Shown here piece by piece: positions 36,384-46,281 of a DNA stretch of 64,000 nt. A program made the position numbers and the translations under genes. The notes beneath the pieces were generated by a model. It did no database searches. It saw only the letters and a program-made list of their open reading frames with translations, and was not told the DNA's origin. The stretch's first letter is position 1. Every line of letters begins with the position of its first letter. Source of the DNA: Bacillus glycinifermentans (lineage in GTDB: Bacteria; Bacillota; Bacilli; Bacillales; Bacillaceae); NCBI RefSeq assembly GCF_001042475.2, contig NZ_LECW02000036.1, positions 1 to 64,000 of the forward strand. Reading direction: 5' to 3'.

Positions 36384-38372
36384 ATGAAAAAACTGTATCA
36401 CGGCGCCTGCTTCTATCCTGAATTATGGAATGAAGCCGTTCTTGAAGAAGATATCAAAAAGATGAAAGAAGCGGGGATCAATGTCGTAAGGATCGGCGAG
36501 TTTGCCTGGTCGAAAATGGAGCCTGAAGAAGGGAAGTATGACATCGGCTTTTTTGTCGATGTGATTCGCAAGCTCGCCTCCCATCAGATTGAGACCGTGA
36601 TGTGCACGCCGACGGCGACTCCGCCGGTCTGGCTGACCCATGGCCATCCCGAAAGGATGTATGTCAACGAAAGAGGCGAAACGATGGGCCACGGTTCAAG
36701 GCAGCATGTCTGTACGAACCATCCATATTTCAGGGAGCGGGCCAGGCTGATCACCGAACAGATCGCACAAAAAACCGGCAGGCTGCCTGGACTTGCCGGC
36801 TGGCAGCTCGACAATGAATTCAAATGCCATGTCAGCGAATGCATGTGTCAGACGTGCAAAACGCTGTGGCACAAATGGCTCAGGGAGAAATATCAGTCGA
36901 TTGACAGGCTGAATGAAGCGTGGGGAGCCGATGTATGGAGCGAGACGTACCAACGTTTTGAACAAATTCCGCAGCCCGGCGCGACGCCGTTTTTGCATAA
37001 TTCCTCTTTAAGGACAATGTATCAGCAGTTTTCCATGGAAAAGATCGCCGAATTTGCCCGCGAACAAGCGGCTGTGATCAGAGGCTATTCAGATGCGCCG
37101 ATCACCCATAACAGCAGCGTCATGTTCGGCGTGAACAATGAAGAGCTGTTCAGCGATCTTGATTTTGCATCATTTGATACGTACGCCTCCAAAGAAAACA
37201 GTGCAGCTTTTTTGTTCAACTGTGACTTATGGAGAAACATCAAAAAAGGGCGGCCGTTTTGGATTATGGAAACAAGCCCTTCCTACAGCGCTTCGATCGA
37301 AAGCTATGCAGCGCCTCATGAAGACGGCTATTTGAAGGCTGAAGCCGTATCTTCCTACGCCTTGGGCGGCGCGGCTTTTTGCTATTGGCTGTGGCGGCAG
37401 CAAAGAGCGGGATCAGAGCAGCCGCACGGGTCCGTCCTCAGCGCATGGGGCGAACCTGACGTGGGATATGCGAATGTACTTGAAGTCGAGCGTGCCAGAA
37501 AAGAGGTTGAGCCTGTCATGCTTTCGACCGTTCCCGTTCAAGCTGAAGCTGCCGTCGTCTACTCGGACCGGGCGAAAGCATTTTTAAAAACCGAGCCCCA
37601 TCGAGGGCTCAATTACAGGTCGCTGATCACCGGATTTTATGAACGATTTGTATCATTGGGCATCCACAGGGACGTTATTTTCGAAGGAAGCGCACTTGAT
37701 GGCTATAAGCTCTTGTTTACCCCGTTTCTTCATTACATGCCGCAGGAATTGATCGAAAAAGCGTCGGCATTCGCGGAAAACGGCGGCATTTGGGTAGCCG
37801 GCCCTTTGACTGGCGGGAGGACAAAACACCATACGATCCATACGGACTGCGGGCTGGGGCCTTTAGAAACATGCGCCGGCGTCAAAACGCTTTATACGTT
37901 TCCGATGGATGAACGGCGAGCGGCGGGGAGCGCTTTTGGCGTAAAGGCTCCGCTAAGCCTCTGGAGCGCCGTTTTTGAAGCCCGTCCATCCGAAGCGCTT
38001 GGCATCATCGAACAAGGCCCCGCCTCAGGGAAGGCTTTTATCACCGAGCATAAACAGGGAAAAGGAAAAATCGTCATGCTCGGTTCAATGCCGGCTGGAG
38101 AAGCGGGAGACGTGATGCTGAAGAGGCTGATCAGCCATTACGCCGAAGAAGCCGGCATCACCATGAAAACGGATGTGACGCCGGGCACGATCGTCGCCCC
38201 GCGGACAGGACCGGACGGCATCGTCTGGGTGATGATCAATATGGACGGCAAAGGGGGAGAAGTTACCCTTCATAAGGACGCCGTCGACCTGATCGCGAAT
38301 AAAAGGGAAGCAGCGGGACGCCTGACGATCGGACCGTATCAATACCGCATCATCCTGTTTCCTGACATGTAA
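36384..38372 (+). CDS. yesZ: Beta-galactosidase, GH42
   Basis: YesZ (662 aa) removes beta-linked galactose from side chains of rhamnogalacturonan fragments. GH42 features are YHGACFYPELW at the start, acid/base Glu in AGWQLDNEF, and the zinc-binding cysteine set CHVSECMCQTC. The nucleophile Glu lies in WIMETSPS and a trimerisation domain follows (about 390-600). No signal peptide is seen. ATG 36384 is used; a GTG two codons earlier overlaps the yesY stop. A hairpin closes the unit. Confidence 0.93.
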   Translation: MKKLYHGACFYPELWNEAVLEEDIKKMKEAGINVVRIGEFAWSKMEPEEGKYDIGFFVDVIRKLASHQIETVMCTPTATPPVWLTHGHPERMYVNERGETMGHGSRQHVCTNHPYFRERARLITEQIAQKTGRLPGLAGWQLDNEFKCHVSECMCQTCKTLWHKWLREKYQSIDRLNEAWGADVWSETYQRFEQIPQPGATPFLHNSSLRTMYQQFSMEKIAEFAREQAAVIRGYSDAPITHNSSVMFGVNNEELFSDLDFASFDTYASKENSAAFLFNCDLWRNIKKGRPFWIMETSPSYSASIESYAAPHEDGYLKAEAVSSYALGGAAFCYWLWRQQRAGSEQPHGSVLSAWGEPDVGYANVLEVERARKEVEPVMLSTVPVQAEAAVVYSDRAKAFLKTEPHRGLNYRSLITGFYERFVSLGIHRDVIFEGSALDGYKLLFTPFLHYMPQELIEKASAFAENGGIWVAGPLTGGRTKHHTIHTDCGLGPLETCAGVKTLYTFPMDERRAAGSAFGVKAPLSLWSAVFEARPSEALGIIEQGPASGKAFITEHKQGKGKIVMLGSMPAGEAGDVMLKRLISHYAEEAGITMKTDVTPGTIVAPRTGPDGIVWVMINMDGKGGEVTLHKDAVDLIANKREAAGRLTIGPYQYRIILFPDM

Positions 38373-38374
38373 GT

Positions 38375-38401
38375 CATCGGCGATTGCCGGTGGCTTTTTT
38401 T
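38375..38401 (+). terminator. Terminator after yesZ
   Basis: CATCGGC and GCCGGTG form a 7-bp stem with one G-U pair and a 4-nt loop, followed by GC and seven T. Confidence 0.75.
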
Positions 38402-38561
38402 GCGGGCATTGCAGCGGCAAAACAAAGACGGGACGGCAAAAAAGGAGAAAATGTTGTCTTCTGTCAACAAGTGCCCCTGCAAAAACGGATGATTGACGGA
38501 AAGGCCGCCTGATGCGGAAAATCAGGCTGATCGATGCAAAATGAAAGGAGGAGCGCTTCTG

Positions 38562-41162
38562 ATGACACATGTTGAACTAAAATGGCTGAAATCGCCTCCT
38601 GCTGCCAAAGGCGGTGTAACATGGGGAGTTCCATGGGAAAAAGGCGTGCTGCAAAAGGAAGAACAGCTTTCAATTGCTGCACCGGGCGGTTCCGCTCCGG
38701 TTTTGCAAAGCCGGCCGCTGGCGTACTGGCCCGACGGGTCTGTAAAGTGGACCGGGCATGCCGCGGTTTTTGAGGGACGGTGCGCTGACCGTTTTGTCCT
38801 GCAAAAAGGCGGACAAAAGGCGCCTGAAAGGATTCTTCAAGTGGCGGAGGCAGAAAACGGGATCACCGTGAATACGGGATTACTTGTCTGCCGCTTTAAC
38901 AAAACGGGGTCACCATTGATCAGTTCGATTTCGGTTTCGGGTGAAACATTTGGCGCCGGCCGGCTCATGGCTTTTAAAGAAAGGAGGAGCGGCACACCAT
39001 CAGAGAAAGTTTATCGTATTGAACGATTTGAAGGTGTGATCAAGGGTGCGGCAGTCGAACAAAACGGACCGGTGAAGACGGTCATTAAGACCGAGGGGGT
39101 TCACTGCGGAAGCTCCGGAAACGAGTGGCTTCCATTTATCATCAGATTCATTTTTTATGCGGGCAGCGCGTCCATCAGGATCATGCACACGATCTTGATC
39201 GATTGTGATGCGAAACACGAATGGGTGAAAGGTCTCGGGTTTGAGTTTTCCGCGAAGTTCAGCGGGGCGCCGTGGAACCGGCATATCCGTTTTGTCGCTG
39301 ACAGCGGAATTTACGGAGAAGCCGCCCAATTGCTTTTGACGAGACGGTTTGGCGAGGCGAACGGCATTTACGAAAAGCAGATCGCGGGGGAGCTTGTCAC
39401 AGAAAATGCCGATACATCTGCGGTGATCCGTGATGCATCAACAAACGCGGTTTGGAATGACTACAAGTTTATTCACGATTCGCCCTCACATTACAGATTG
39501 CAAAAACGGACTGACGAAGATTGCGCATGGGTGTCCGCCATCCATGGAAAACGGGCGAAAGGGCTGATGTATGCGGGAGGCGAAAACGGCGGAATGGCTC
39601 TGGGGCTAAAGAATTTTTTTGAAAAGTATCCGTCATCACTTGAGGTGTCGGGCCTCGGCTCCTCAGAAACGAAAATGACCGCATGGTTTTGGCCTCCTGA
39701 GGCGGAGGCGATGGATTTCCGCCATTATTCAAAGAGCACTCATGTCGAAAGCGCCTATGAAGGGTTCGCGGAAATGCGCTCGACAGCCGTCGGAATCGCC
39801 AATACGAGCGAAGCCAACATTGCCTTTTTTACAAAACCGCCGAGCGGCGAAGAGCTCACAATATTGGCTGACGAATGGCAGCATCCGCCGCTTTTGGTCT
39901 GTGAACCGGACTATTATTATAAAACCCGCGCCCTTGGCGTATGGAGCGCAATAGACACGAGCCATCCCTTTAAAGCGAAGCTTGAAGAACAGCTTGATGC
40001 TGCTTTTTGCTTTTACAAAAACGAAGTTGACCAGCGCGGCTGGTACGGCTTTTGGCATTTTGGCGATGTCATGCACACGTATGACCGCGTCCGCCATGTG
40101 TGGCGCTATGACATTGGCGGCTATGCCTGGCAAAATACAGAGCTCGTCCCGAATTTGTGGCTTTGGCAGATGTTTTTCAGATCGGGAAGGGAAGACGTGT
40201 TCAGAATGGCTGAAGCGATGACCCGTCATACGAGCGAAGTCGACTGCTATCATTTCGGCGAATATAAAGGGCTGGGATCCAGGCACAATGTCGTCCATTG
40301 GGGCTGCGGCTGCAAGGAAGCGAGAATCAGCATGGCCGGGCTGCACAAAGCCTACTACTTTTTGACCGCGGATGAACGAACGGGCGACATTTTAACAGAA
40401 GTAAAGGATGCCGACCAGGCATTAAAGACGCTGGACCCGATGAGAGCGTATTATCCGAACGGCACAGCCACGCACGCGAGGGTCGGCCCCGATTGGGCGG
40501 CATTCTGCTCCAATTGGCTGACAGAATGGGAAAGAACGGGTGATCAGGCCTACTTGGCGAAAATCCAAAAAGGAATCGCTCAGCTTAAAACATTGCCGCT
40601 TCGCCTGCTGTCAGGTCCGTCGTTTGAATATGATCCTGCGAGCGCGAAGCTGATTCATATCGGAGACGGGAACGAAGGAGGCTACCACATGGTGATCGCC
40701 TTTGGCGCTCCGCAAGTATGGATGGAGCTGGCCGGGCTTTTAGAGGACGAAGAATGGTGCGACATGCTCGCTGAATTCGGCGAATGTTATGTGCTGAGCG
40801 ATGAAGAAAAGCGAAGCATGACGGGCGGAACGCTGCATGACGGGCTGTTTCACTGGCCGATGTTTTCCGCCGCGATGGTCGCCTATGCGGCAAGACGGCG
40901 GAACGACCGGAAGCTTGCCGAAAAAGCGTGGCGCCTTTTGCTCGATGAAACAAAGAGCCATACCCCGCTGCCGATTGCTGTAAGAAAGACAAATACGTGG
41001 GATGCGCTCTATGAAATTCCCTGGGTCACGACCAACTGCATATCGCAATGGTGCTTGAACACGATCGCCGTGCTTGAATTGCTGGGTGATATGCTGCCTG
41101 AAAGCGGCCTGCAAGAAAAGATCATGCCGGCAAATAAAGGACAAAAAGAGTGCAAAAAATGA
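38562..41162 (+). CDS. yetA: YetA-like large protein, putative rhamnogalacturonan-associated enzyme
   Basis: The product (866 aa) resembles B. subtilis YetA in length and in its place between yesZ and lplA. The N-terminal third is beta-rich (VTWGVPWEKGVL, RPLAYWPDGSVKWTGHAAVFEG). The rest is helical with aromatic-rich motifs (GWYGFWHFGDVMHTYD, YDIGGYAWQNTELVPNLWLWQMFFRSG, DCYHFGEYKGLGSRHNVVHWGCGCKEARIS) that suggest an (alpha/alpha) toroid as in carbohydrate-active enzymes. The reaction is unknown; I do not assign one. No signal peptide is seen, so it acts inside the cell. ATG 38562 follows AAAGGAGGAG. Confidence 0.8.
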   Translation: MTHVELKWLKSPPAAKGGVTWGVPWEKGVLQKEEQLSIAAPGGSAPVLQSRPLAYWPDGSVKWTGHAAVFEGRCADRFVLQKGGQKAPERILQVAEAENGITVNTGLLVCRFNKTGSPLISSISVSGETFGAGRLMAFKERRSGTPSEKVYRIERFEGVIKGAAVEQNGPVKTVIKTEGVHCGSSGNEWLPFIIRFIFYAGSASIRIMHTILIDCDAKHEWVKGLGFEFSAKFSGAPWNRHIRFVADSGIYGEAAQLLLTRRFGEANGIYEKQIAGELVTENADTSAVIRDASTNAVWNDYKFIHDSPSHYRLQKRTDEDCAWVSAIHGKRAKGLMYAGGENGGMALGLKNFFEKYPSSLEVSGLGSSETKMTAWFWPPEAEAMDFRHYSKSTHVESAYEGFAEMRSTAVGIANTSEANIAFFTKPPSGEELTILADEWQHPPLLVCEPDYYYKTRALGVWSAIDTSHPFKAKLEEQLDAAFCFYKNEVDQRGWYGFWHFGDVMHTYDRVRHVWRYDIGGYAWQNTELVPNLWLWQMFFRSGREDVFRMAEAMTRHTSEVDCYHFGEYKGLGSRHNVVHWGCGCKEARISMAGLHKAYYFLTADERTGDILTEVKDADQALKTLDPMRAYYPNGTATHARVGPDWAAFCSNWLTEWERTGDQAYLAKIQKGIAQLKTLPLRLLSGPSFEYDPASAKLIHIGDGNEGGYHMVIAFGAPQVWMELAGLLEDEEWCDMLAEFGECYVLSDEEKRSMTGGTLHDGLFHWPMFSAAMVAYAARRRNDRKLAEKAWRLLLDETKSHTPLPIAVRKTNTWDALYEIPWVTTNCISQWCLNTIAVLELLGDMLPESGLQEKIMPANKGQKECKK

Positions 41163-41222
41163 AGCTTGCCGGAAAAATGAAAGCGTTTTACATTCAAAGG
41201 AAAATCAAAGGGGGAATCGCAG

Positions 41223-42743
41223 ATGCTGATGCCGAAAAACGTGAAAAAATGGCTTGCCGCACCGGCAGTCTGTTTATTCATCATGGGGTGCAGCGCAAAT
41301 GAAACGTCTCATCAACAGGAAAAAGACAGACAAAAAAACGAAATCCGCATTATGGCTCCGCTGCTATCGCCGGAAAGCCCGGGGGAAAACAGCCCTTCGT
41401 TAAAGGCGCTCGAAGCGTATACGAAAAAGCAAATCAATGTGACATGGGTCCCGAACTCTTCTTACAACGACAAATTTAACATCGTTATGGCTTCGGGCGA
41501 TCTGCCGCATGCCATCGTCGTGACGGACAAGTCGCCGGGGTTCATCAAATCGGTCAAAGCAGGAGCGTTTTGGGAGCTTTCCCCATACTTAAAGGATTAC
41601 GAAAACTTAAGCCGGGCAGACAAAAAGGTTATGAAAAACAGCTCGATAAACGGGGAGGTCTACGGCATATACAGGGCAAGGGACCTGATCCGCGCCTCGA
41701 TCATCATCAGAACCGACTGGCTGAATAACGTCGGGCTCGATATGCCGAAAACGATCGACGATTTTTACGAAGTGCTGAAAGCGTTCAAAGAAAAAGACCC
41801 TGACAAAAACGGCAAAGACGATACGTACGGAATGGTGGTGCCGAAATGGATGGGGCTTGGCAACGGAAGTCCGTGGGATATTATGCAGACATGGTTCGGG
41901 GCGCCGAACCGTTACGGAGTCAATGAGAACGGTGAGCTCGTTCCCGATTTTACGACGGATGAGTATATGAAGGCGCTCTTCTTCTTTAAAAAGCTTTACG
42001 ATGAACGGTTGATCAACCGGGATTTTGCCGTGATGGATTCGGCGAAGTGGAACGATCCGGTCGTGAAGGGAAAGGCGGGCGTGATCGTTGATACGGGTTC
42101 ACGGGCTTCACAAATCCAGAGCGCTTTAGAGGAAAAGGATTCCGGAAACAAAGATGTGATCGATGTCATCGGAAGCGTAGAAGGGCCGAAGGGAACCTAT
42201 ACATTCCCGACCTCAGGATACGCGGGAATGATCGCGATTCCGAAAGCGAGCGTCAAAACGGAAAAAGAATTGAAGGAGGTGCTCGAGTTTCTCGACAATA
42301 TGAATGACAAACAAGCCCAGATCATCGCCAATAACGGGGTGGAAGGGCGGAATTACAAGCTTGAAAACGGCGCATTTTCGTCCCTCGAAAAAAACAACAA
42401 AAAACTGCTATATGAGCATGAAGGACTCGCACAGTTCAGCATGGGGATTCCCGAGCAAAGGCATTATATCGAAGAGCAAACGTCCAAGCTGTTCAAGCAC
42501 AGGCAGCAAGTCATGAAAGAAGGCGAAAAAATTGCCGTGTTCAACCCGGCTGAATCGCTCGTATCAGATGTATATACCCAAAAAGGGGCACAGCTCGACA
42601 ACATCATCCTTGACGCGAAAACGCAGTTTATCATCGGTGACATCGAAGAAAAAGGCTTTCAGGATGCCGTAGAACTCTGGTATAAAAGCGGCGGGGAGGA
42701 CCTGATGAAAGAGCTGAATCAATTGTATCAAAAGTCGAAATAA
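41223..42743 (+). CDS. lplA: ABC transporter substrate-binding lipoprotein LplA
   Basis: LplA (506 aa) is a large family-1 solute-binding lipoprotein with lipobox FIMGCSA (Cys23). It has YTKKQINVTWVPNSSYNDKFNIVMASGDLPHAIV, YGIYRARDLIRASIIIRTDWLNNVGL and the calcium-like loop DPDKNGKDDTYG. In B. subtilis it belongs with LplBC to pectin-related uptake. It follows yetA by 60 bases with AAAGGGGG upstream and forms an operon with lplB and lplC. No ATPase is encoded nearby; a shared MsmX-type ATPase is expected. Confidence 0.88.
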   Translation: MLMPKNVKKWLAAPAVCLFIMGCSANETSHQQEKDRQKNEIRIMAPLLSPESPGENSPSLKALEAYTKKQINVTWVPNSSYNDKFNIVMASGDLPHAIVVTDKSPGFIKSVKAGAFWELSPYLKDYENLSRADKKVMKNSSINGEVYGIYRARDLIRASIIIRTDWLNNVGLDMPKTIDDFYEVLKAFKEKDPDKNGKDDTYGMVVPKWMGLGNGSPWDIMQTWFGAPNRYGVNENGELVPDFTTDEYMKALFFFKKLYDERLINRDFAVMDSAKWNDPVVKGKAGVIVDTGSRASQIQSALEEKDSGNKDVIDVIGSVEGPKGTYTFPTSGYAGMIAIPKASVKTEKELKEVLEFLDNMNDKQAQIIANNGVEGRNYKLENGAFSSLEKNNKKLLYEHEGLAQFSMGIPEQRHYIEEQTSKLFKHRQQVMKEGEKIAVFNPAESLVSDVYTQKGAQLDNIILDAKTQFIIGDIEEKGFQDAVELWYKSGGEDLMKELNQLYQKSK

Positions 42744-42779
42744 CGCTTTTTACCAGTACATCGAAAGGGGGTGCGGCAG

Positions 42780-43733
42780 ATGGAAATCGCCGCCAAAACG
42801 GAGAGAGCCGCTGTCAAAACGAAAAGGAAAACGAATTGGCTGACCGCCATAAAACGCGACAAATGGCTGTATCTTCTGCTCGTTCCCGGTATGTTATATT
42901 TTCTCATTTTCAAATACTGGCCAATGTGGGGCGTATTGATCGCCTTTAAGGATTATTCGCCGTATCTCGGCTTCTGGCAAAGCGAATGGGTCGGTTTCGA
43001 GTATTTTAAAGACTTTTTTATGAATCCCGATTTTTTCAGATTGCTGCGCAATACGCTTATGCTCGCGGCTCTCGATTTGATTTTTGCATTTCCGGCGCCG
43101 CTCATCCTTGCCCTCCTGCTGAATGAGCTGAGGCACGCCATTTACAAAAGGTGCATTCAGACGCTGATCTACGTCCCGCACTTTGTCTCGTGGACGATCG
43201 TCGCAAGCATCACCTTTGTCTTCTTTACGGTCGACACCGGCGTGATCAATAAACTCATCGAAAGGATAACGGGGGGAGAGATTTCTTTTCTCTCAGATCC
43301 TGAATGGTTCAGGCCGATGATCGTGATGCAGAGCATATGGAAGGAAACGGGCTGGGGCACGATTTTGTTTTTGGCCGCGCTTGCTTCGGTTGATCAGGAG
43401 CAGTATGAAGCGGCCGTGATGGACGGGGCGGGGCGCTTCAGAAGATTGTGGCATATTACGCTTCCTGCGATCAGAAGCACGATCGTCGTCCTACTTATTC
43501 TTAGAATCGGCAGCTTTTTGAACATCGGCTTTGAACAGATTTTTTTAATGACCAACTCCTTGAACAGAAGCGTGGCAGAGATTTTTGACACGTATGTCTA
43601 CGTTGTCGGGATCACGCAGGGCGCCTACAGCTACAGTACGGCAGTCGGGCTTTTCAAATCGGTTGTCGGCGTCACCTTGATTTTCGGGGCGAACTATATT
43701 GCGAAAAAATTTGACCAGGACGGTCTGTTTTAA
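42780..43733 (+). CDS. lplB: ABC transporter permease LplB
   Basis: The permease (317 aa) has six hydrophobic segments. The typical LplB start is RDKWLYLLLVPGMLYFLIFKYWPMWGVLIAFKDYSPYLGF, and the EAA loop is QEQYEAAVMDGAGRFRRLWHITLPAIRSTI. It ends YIAKKFDQDGLF, as in the PTS-independent polysaccharide importers. ATG 42780 is used, with GAAAGGGGG upstream; GTG 42771 touches that site. Confidence 0.9.
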   Translation: MEIAAKTERAAVKTKRKTNWLTAIKRDKWLYLLLVPGMLYFLIFKYWPMWGVLIAFKDYSPYLGFWQSEWVGFEYFKDFFMNPDFFRLLRNTLMLAALDLIFAFPAPLILALLLNELRHAIYKRCIQTLIYVPHFVSWTIVASITFVFFTVDTGVINKLIERITGGEISFLSDPEWFRPMIVMQSIWKETGWGTILFLAALASVDQEQYEAAVMDGAGRFRRLWHITLPAIRSTIVVLLILRIGSFLNIGFEQIFLMTNSLNRSVAEIFDTYVYVVGITQGAYSYSTAVGLFKSVVGVTLIFGANYIAKKFDQDGLF

Positions 43734-43751
43734 AAATGGGGGTGAAAGGAA

Positions 43752-44639
43752 ATGGCCGGTCCAGAATCGCTTCATAACACGAAAGCCGGACGGGCGTTCG
43801 ATGTGTTAAATATCGTCTTCCTCGGCTGCTGCGGGCTTGTGACGGTGCTGCCCTTTCTGTACATCATCGCCGGTTCGTTTGCAACAGAAGCAGAACTTGC
43901 GGAACGCAGCTTTTTTATCTTTCCGGAGACCTTTTCGCTTGATGCGTACCGCTATATTTTTTCAACGCCGACATTTATCAGGAGCATGGGGGTGTCTGTG
44001 TTCATCACGATTGTCGGCACGATCATTCAGCTCGTGTTTACGTTTACGATGGCGTACCCGCTCGCCAAGCGGCACGTCAAAGGAAGGAACCTGGTGCTGA
44101 ACCTCGTCATTTTTGCGATGCTTTTCAGCGGGGGGATGATTCCGACGTACCTCGTCGTCAAATCGCTGGGACTTCTTGATTCTTACTGGGCTTTAATTTT
44201 GCCGATGGCGATCAACCCGTTTAATTTAATCATTATTAAAAACTTTTTTCAGCAGCTGCCGAGAGAGCTCGAAGAGTCGGCGAAAATCGACGGCTGCTCG
44301 GAGATCGGCGTGTTTTTCCGGATCGCGCTTCCGCTTTCAAAACCGATTGTTGCGACATTCGCCTTGTTTTATGCGGTCGGCATTTGGAACGATTTTTTCC
44401 ACGCGCTCCTTTACATCAATGACAGCGCAAAATGGCCCCTGCAAATGGTGCTGCGCCAGGTGACGATCCTTTCTGATCTGACCGGAACGACAAACGAACT
44501 GGCAGAAAACGCCGTCCCGCCGGAGCAGTCGATCAAACTGGCCGTCATCGTCATTGCGACGCTCCCGATTTTAGCCGTGTATCCGTTTTTGCAAAAGCAC
44601 TTTGCCAAAGGGATTTTGATCGGGTCTGTGAAAGGATAA
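43752..44639 (+). CDS. lplC: ABC transporter permease LplC
   Basis: The second permease (295 aa) has six hydrophobic segments and the EAA loop LEESAKIDGCSEIGVFFRIALPLSKPIVATF. The C-terminus YPFLQKHFAKGILIGSVKG is standard for this family. It follows lplB by 18 bases and is the last gene of the rhamnogalacturonan cluster. A two-way hairpin separates it from the convergent steT. Confidence 0.9.
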   Translation: MAGPESLHNTKAGRAFDVLNIVFLGCCGLVTVLPFLYIIAGSFATEAELAERSFFIFPETFSLDAYRYIFSTPTFIRSMGVSVFITIVGTIIQLVFTFTMAYPLAKRHVKGRNLVLNLVIFAMLFSGGMIPTYLVVKSLGLLDSYWALILPMAINPFNLIIIKNFFQQLPRELEESAKIDGCSEIGVFFRIALPLSKPIVATFALFYAVGIWNDFFHALLYINDSAKWPLQMVLRQVTILSDLTGTTNELAENAVPPEQSIKLAVIVIATLPILAVYPFLQKHFAKGILIGSVKG

Positions 44640-44641
44640 AA

Positions 44642-44669
44642 AAGCCGCCGGCATTTGCCGGCAGCTTTT
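44642..44669. terminator. Bidirectional terminator between lplC and steT
   Basis: GCCGCCGGCA and TGCCGGCAGC form a 10-bp stem with one mismatch and a 2-nt loop, flanked by A-rich and T-rich tracts on either side. Confidence 0.8.
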
Positions 44670-45987
44670 AAACGGTGTTATCTCTTTTTTTCATCCAAAA
44701 ATACAACGGCAGTCCGGCAAGGCCGATCAAGATCGACCATAAACAGCTGTAAAAGTCCGTGATAAGCGTGCTTGCCAGGACAAACAAAGATCCGGCGATG
44801 GCCGCAATCGGCAAATACGGGTAAAGCGGCACACTGTACGATCTTTTCAGCCCGCTGTTCTTCTTCCTTAAAATAAACACCGCGAAAAATGCCATCACAT
44901 AAAAGATGTAAATCATAAAAATCGAAACCTCTGACAGCTTTTCGGGGTTGCTGATGACCATCAAAATACAGGCGATGACGATCTGCACGATCACGGCGAT
45001 CCATGGCGTACGAAACGTCGGGTGAACGTGTGAGATCCAGTGCGAAAACGGCAGCTGTTTCTTTTCGGCCATCGCGAATATCACGCGCGGAAAGGACAGC
45101 ACCTTTCCGTTTAAGCATCCAAAAATGCTGACGATGATTCCGATGGAGATCAGTTTGCCGCCGATCGGCCCGAATAGCATCGAGGCGGCTGTGCCCGTCG
45201 CATTCTCGCCGAGTTTAACGATCTGATCAGCCGGTAAAACATGAAGCAGCGCTATATTGATAAACAAATAGCAGGCCGTGACAAGGAGAATCCCTCCGGT
45301 CATCGCTTTGGGAAGCAGCTTTTCAGGATGCTTCATCTCCCCTCCGAGCGCTGCGAGAAGAATCCAGCCGTCATATGCAAACAATGTCGCCAAAACGGCA
45401 GCCCCGAAGTTTTGGTCACTGATGCTGGATGCGACTGTGCTGAAGATCTGCTCATCGCCTTTCCAAAGGCCGAAAATCACGATAAAGACAATGGGAATCA
45501 GCTTTCCGACCGTCGTGATCGTCTGAATCACTCCGCCGTATTTAGTGCCGATGATGTTGACGATGCACAAAAAGGCGAGGGTGATGATGCCGACAAGCGC
45601 TGTCCATGACTTGTCCCAGGAAAACAAATGGGTCACGAGAGAGCCGAAATACAATCCGATGGCGCCGATGATCGCCGATCCGTAAATGATAATCTGGACC
45701 CAGCCGCACAAAAAGCCCCAAAACTCTCCGTAAATCTCTTCAAGATACGTATAAAGACCGCCCGTTTTCGGTATCTGTGTGCCGATTTCGGCGATGGTCA
45801 ATCCGCCCGCAAGCGTTAAAACCCCTCCGAGTAGCCAGGCGAAAAGCGCGATCTGCGCATTTCCGGAATAAGAAAGAACGCTGCCGGGCTTCATAAACAC
45901 GCCCGAGCCGATGATCGTTCCAATGACAAGAGAAAGCGCAAATAACAAGCCTATCTCTTTCCTGAGTCCGTTTGCTTCTGCATTCAT
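44668..45987 (-). CDS. steT: Serine/threonine exchanger (APC superfamily)
   Basis: The product (439 aa) has about 12 membrane segments and the LAT-type signature LSLVIGTIIGSGVFMKPGSVL in helix 1. GLTIAEIGTQIPKTGGLYTYLEEIYG and ATLFAYDGWILLAALGGEMKHPEKLLPKAM follow. It matches B. subtilis SteT (YkbA), an obligate amino-acid exchanger for serine and threonine. ATG 45987 has GGGAGGCG upstream. In B. subtilis 168 it follows the pit/ykaA region directly; here about 32 kb lies between them. Confidence 0.88.
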   Translation of the reverse strand: MNAEANGLRKEIGLLFALSLVIGTIIGSGVFMKPGSVLSYSGNAQIALFAWLLGGVLTLAGGLTIAEIGTQIPKTGGLYTYLEEIYGEFWGFLCGWVQIIIYGSAIIGAIGLYFGSLVTHLFSWDKSWTALVGIITLAFLCIVNIIGTKYGGVIQTITTVGKLIPIVFIVIFGLWKGDEQIFSTVASSISDQNFGAAVLATLFAYDGWILLAALGGEMKHPEKLLPKAMTGGILLVTACYLFINIALLHVLPADQIVKLGENATGTAASMLFGPIGGKLISIGIIVSIFGCLNGKVLSFPRVIFAMAEKKQLPFSHWISHVHPTFRTPWIAVIVQIVIACILMVISNPEKLSEVSIFMIYIFYVMAFFAVFILRKKNSGLKRSYSVPLYPYLPIAAIAGSLFVLASTLITDFYSCLWSILIGLAGLPLYFWMKKRDNTV

Positions 45988-46239
45988 TTGTTACGCCTCC
46001 CATTGTTCATCTAAAAAACTTTTTTTATATTGTAATACCAATTTCGTAAAATAAAAATAAAATAAATTTTCTGATTTTCGTATTTTGCCGTTTTTTACCC
46101 ATTTTAAATCGTGTGAATTGCCTTTTATTCGTTTTATAAGCGAACTTTAATAGTTTATAAAATAGTTATTGTTAGGGTTTTTCGGTCGAGTCGAATCGGT
46201 TGACTTTTTCCGCGAAATCACATAATTTGGACATAAGAT

Positions 46240-46259
46240 ATATCTCGAATTCGAGATAT
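46240..46259. promoter_or_regulatory. MhqR-type operator, perfect 20-bp palindrome
   Basis: ATATCTCGAATTCGAGATAT is its own reverse complement and matches the known MhqR box (tATCTcgaAtTcgAGATa) of the quinone-response regulon. It lies 22 bases before the mhqA start codon. The mhqR gene itself is not in this window. Confidence 0.88.
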
Positions 46260-46281
46260 TTTTGAATAGGAGAGGATCTAC

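Noticed and set aside
41178..41192. cre-like sequence (TGAAAGCGTTTTAC) before lplA
   Set aside because: It has two mismatches in the conserved right arm and no clear promoter next to it; it is too weak beside the four better sites.
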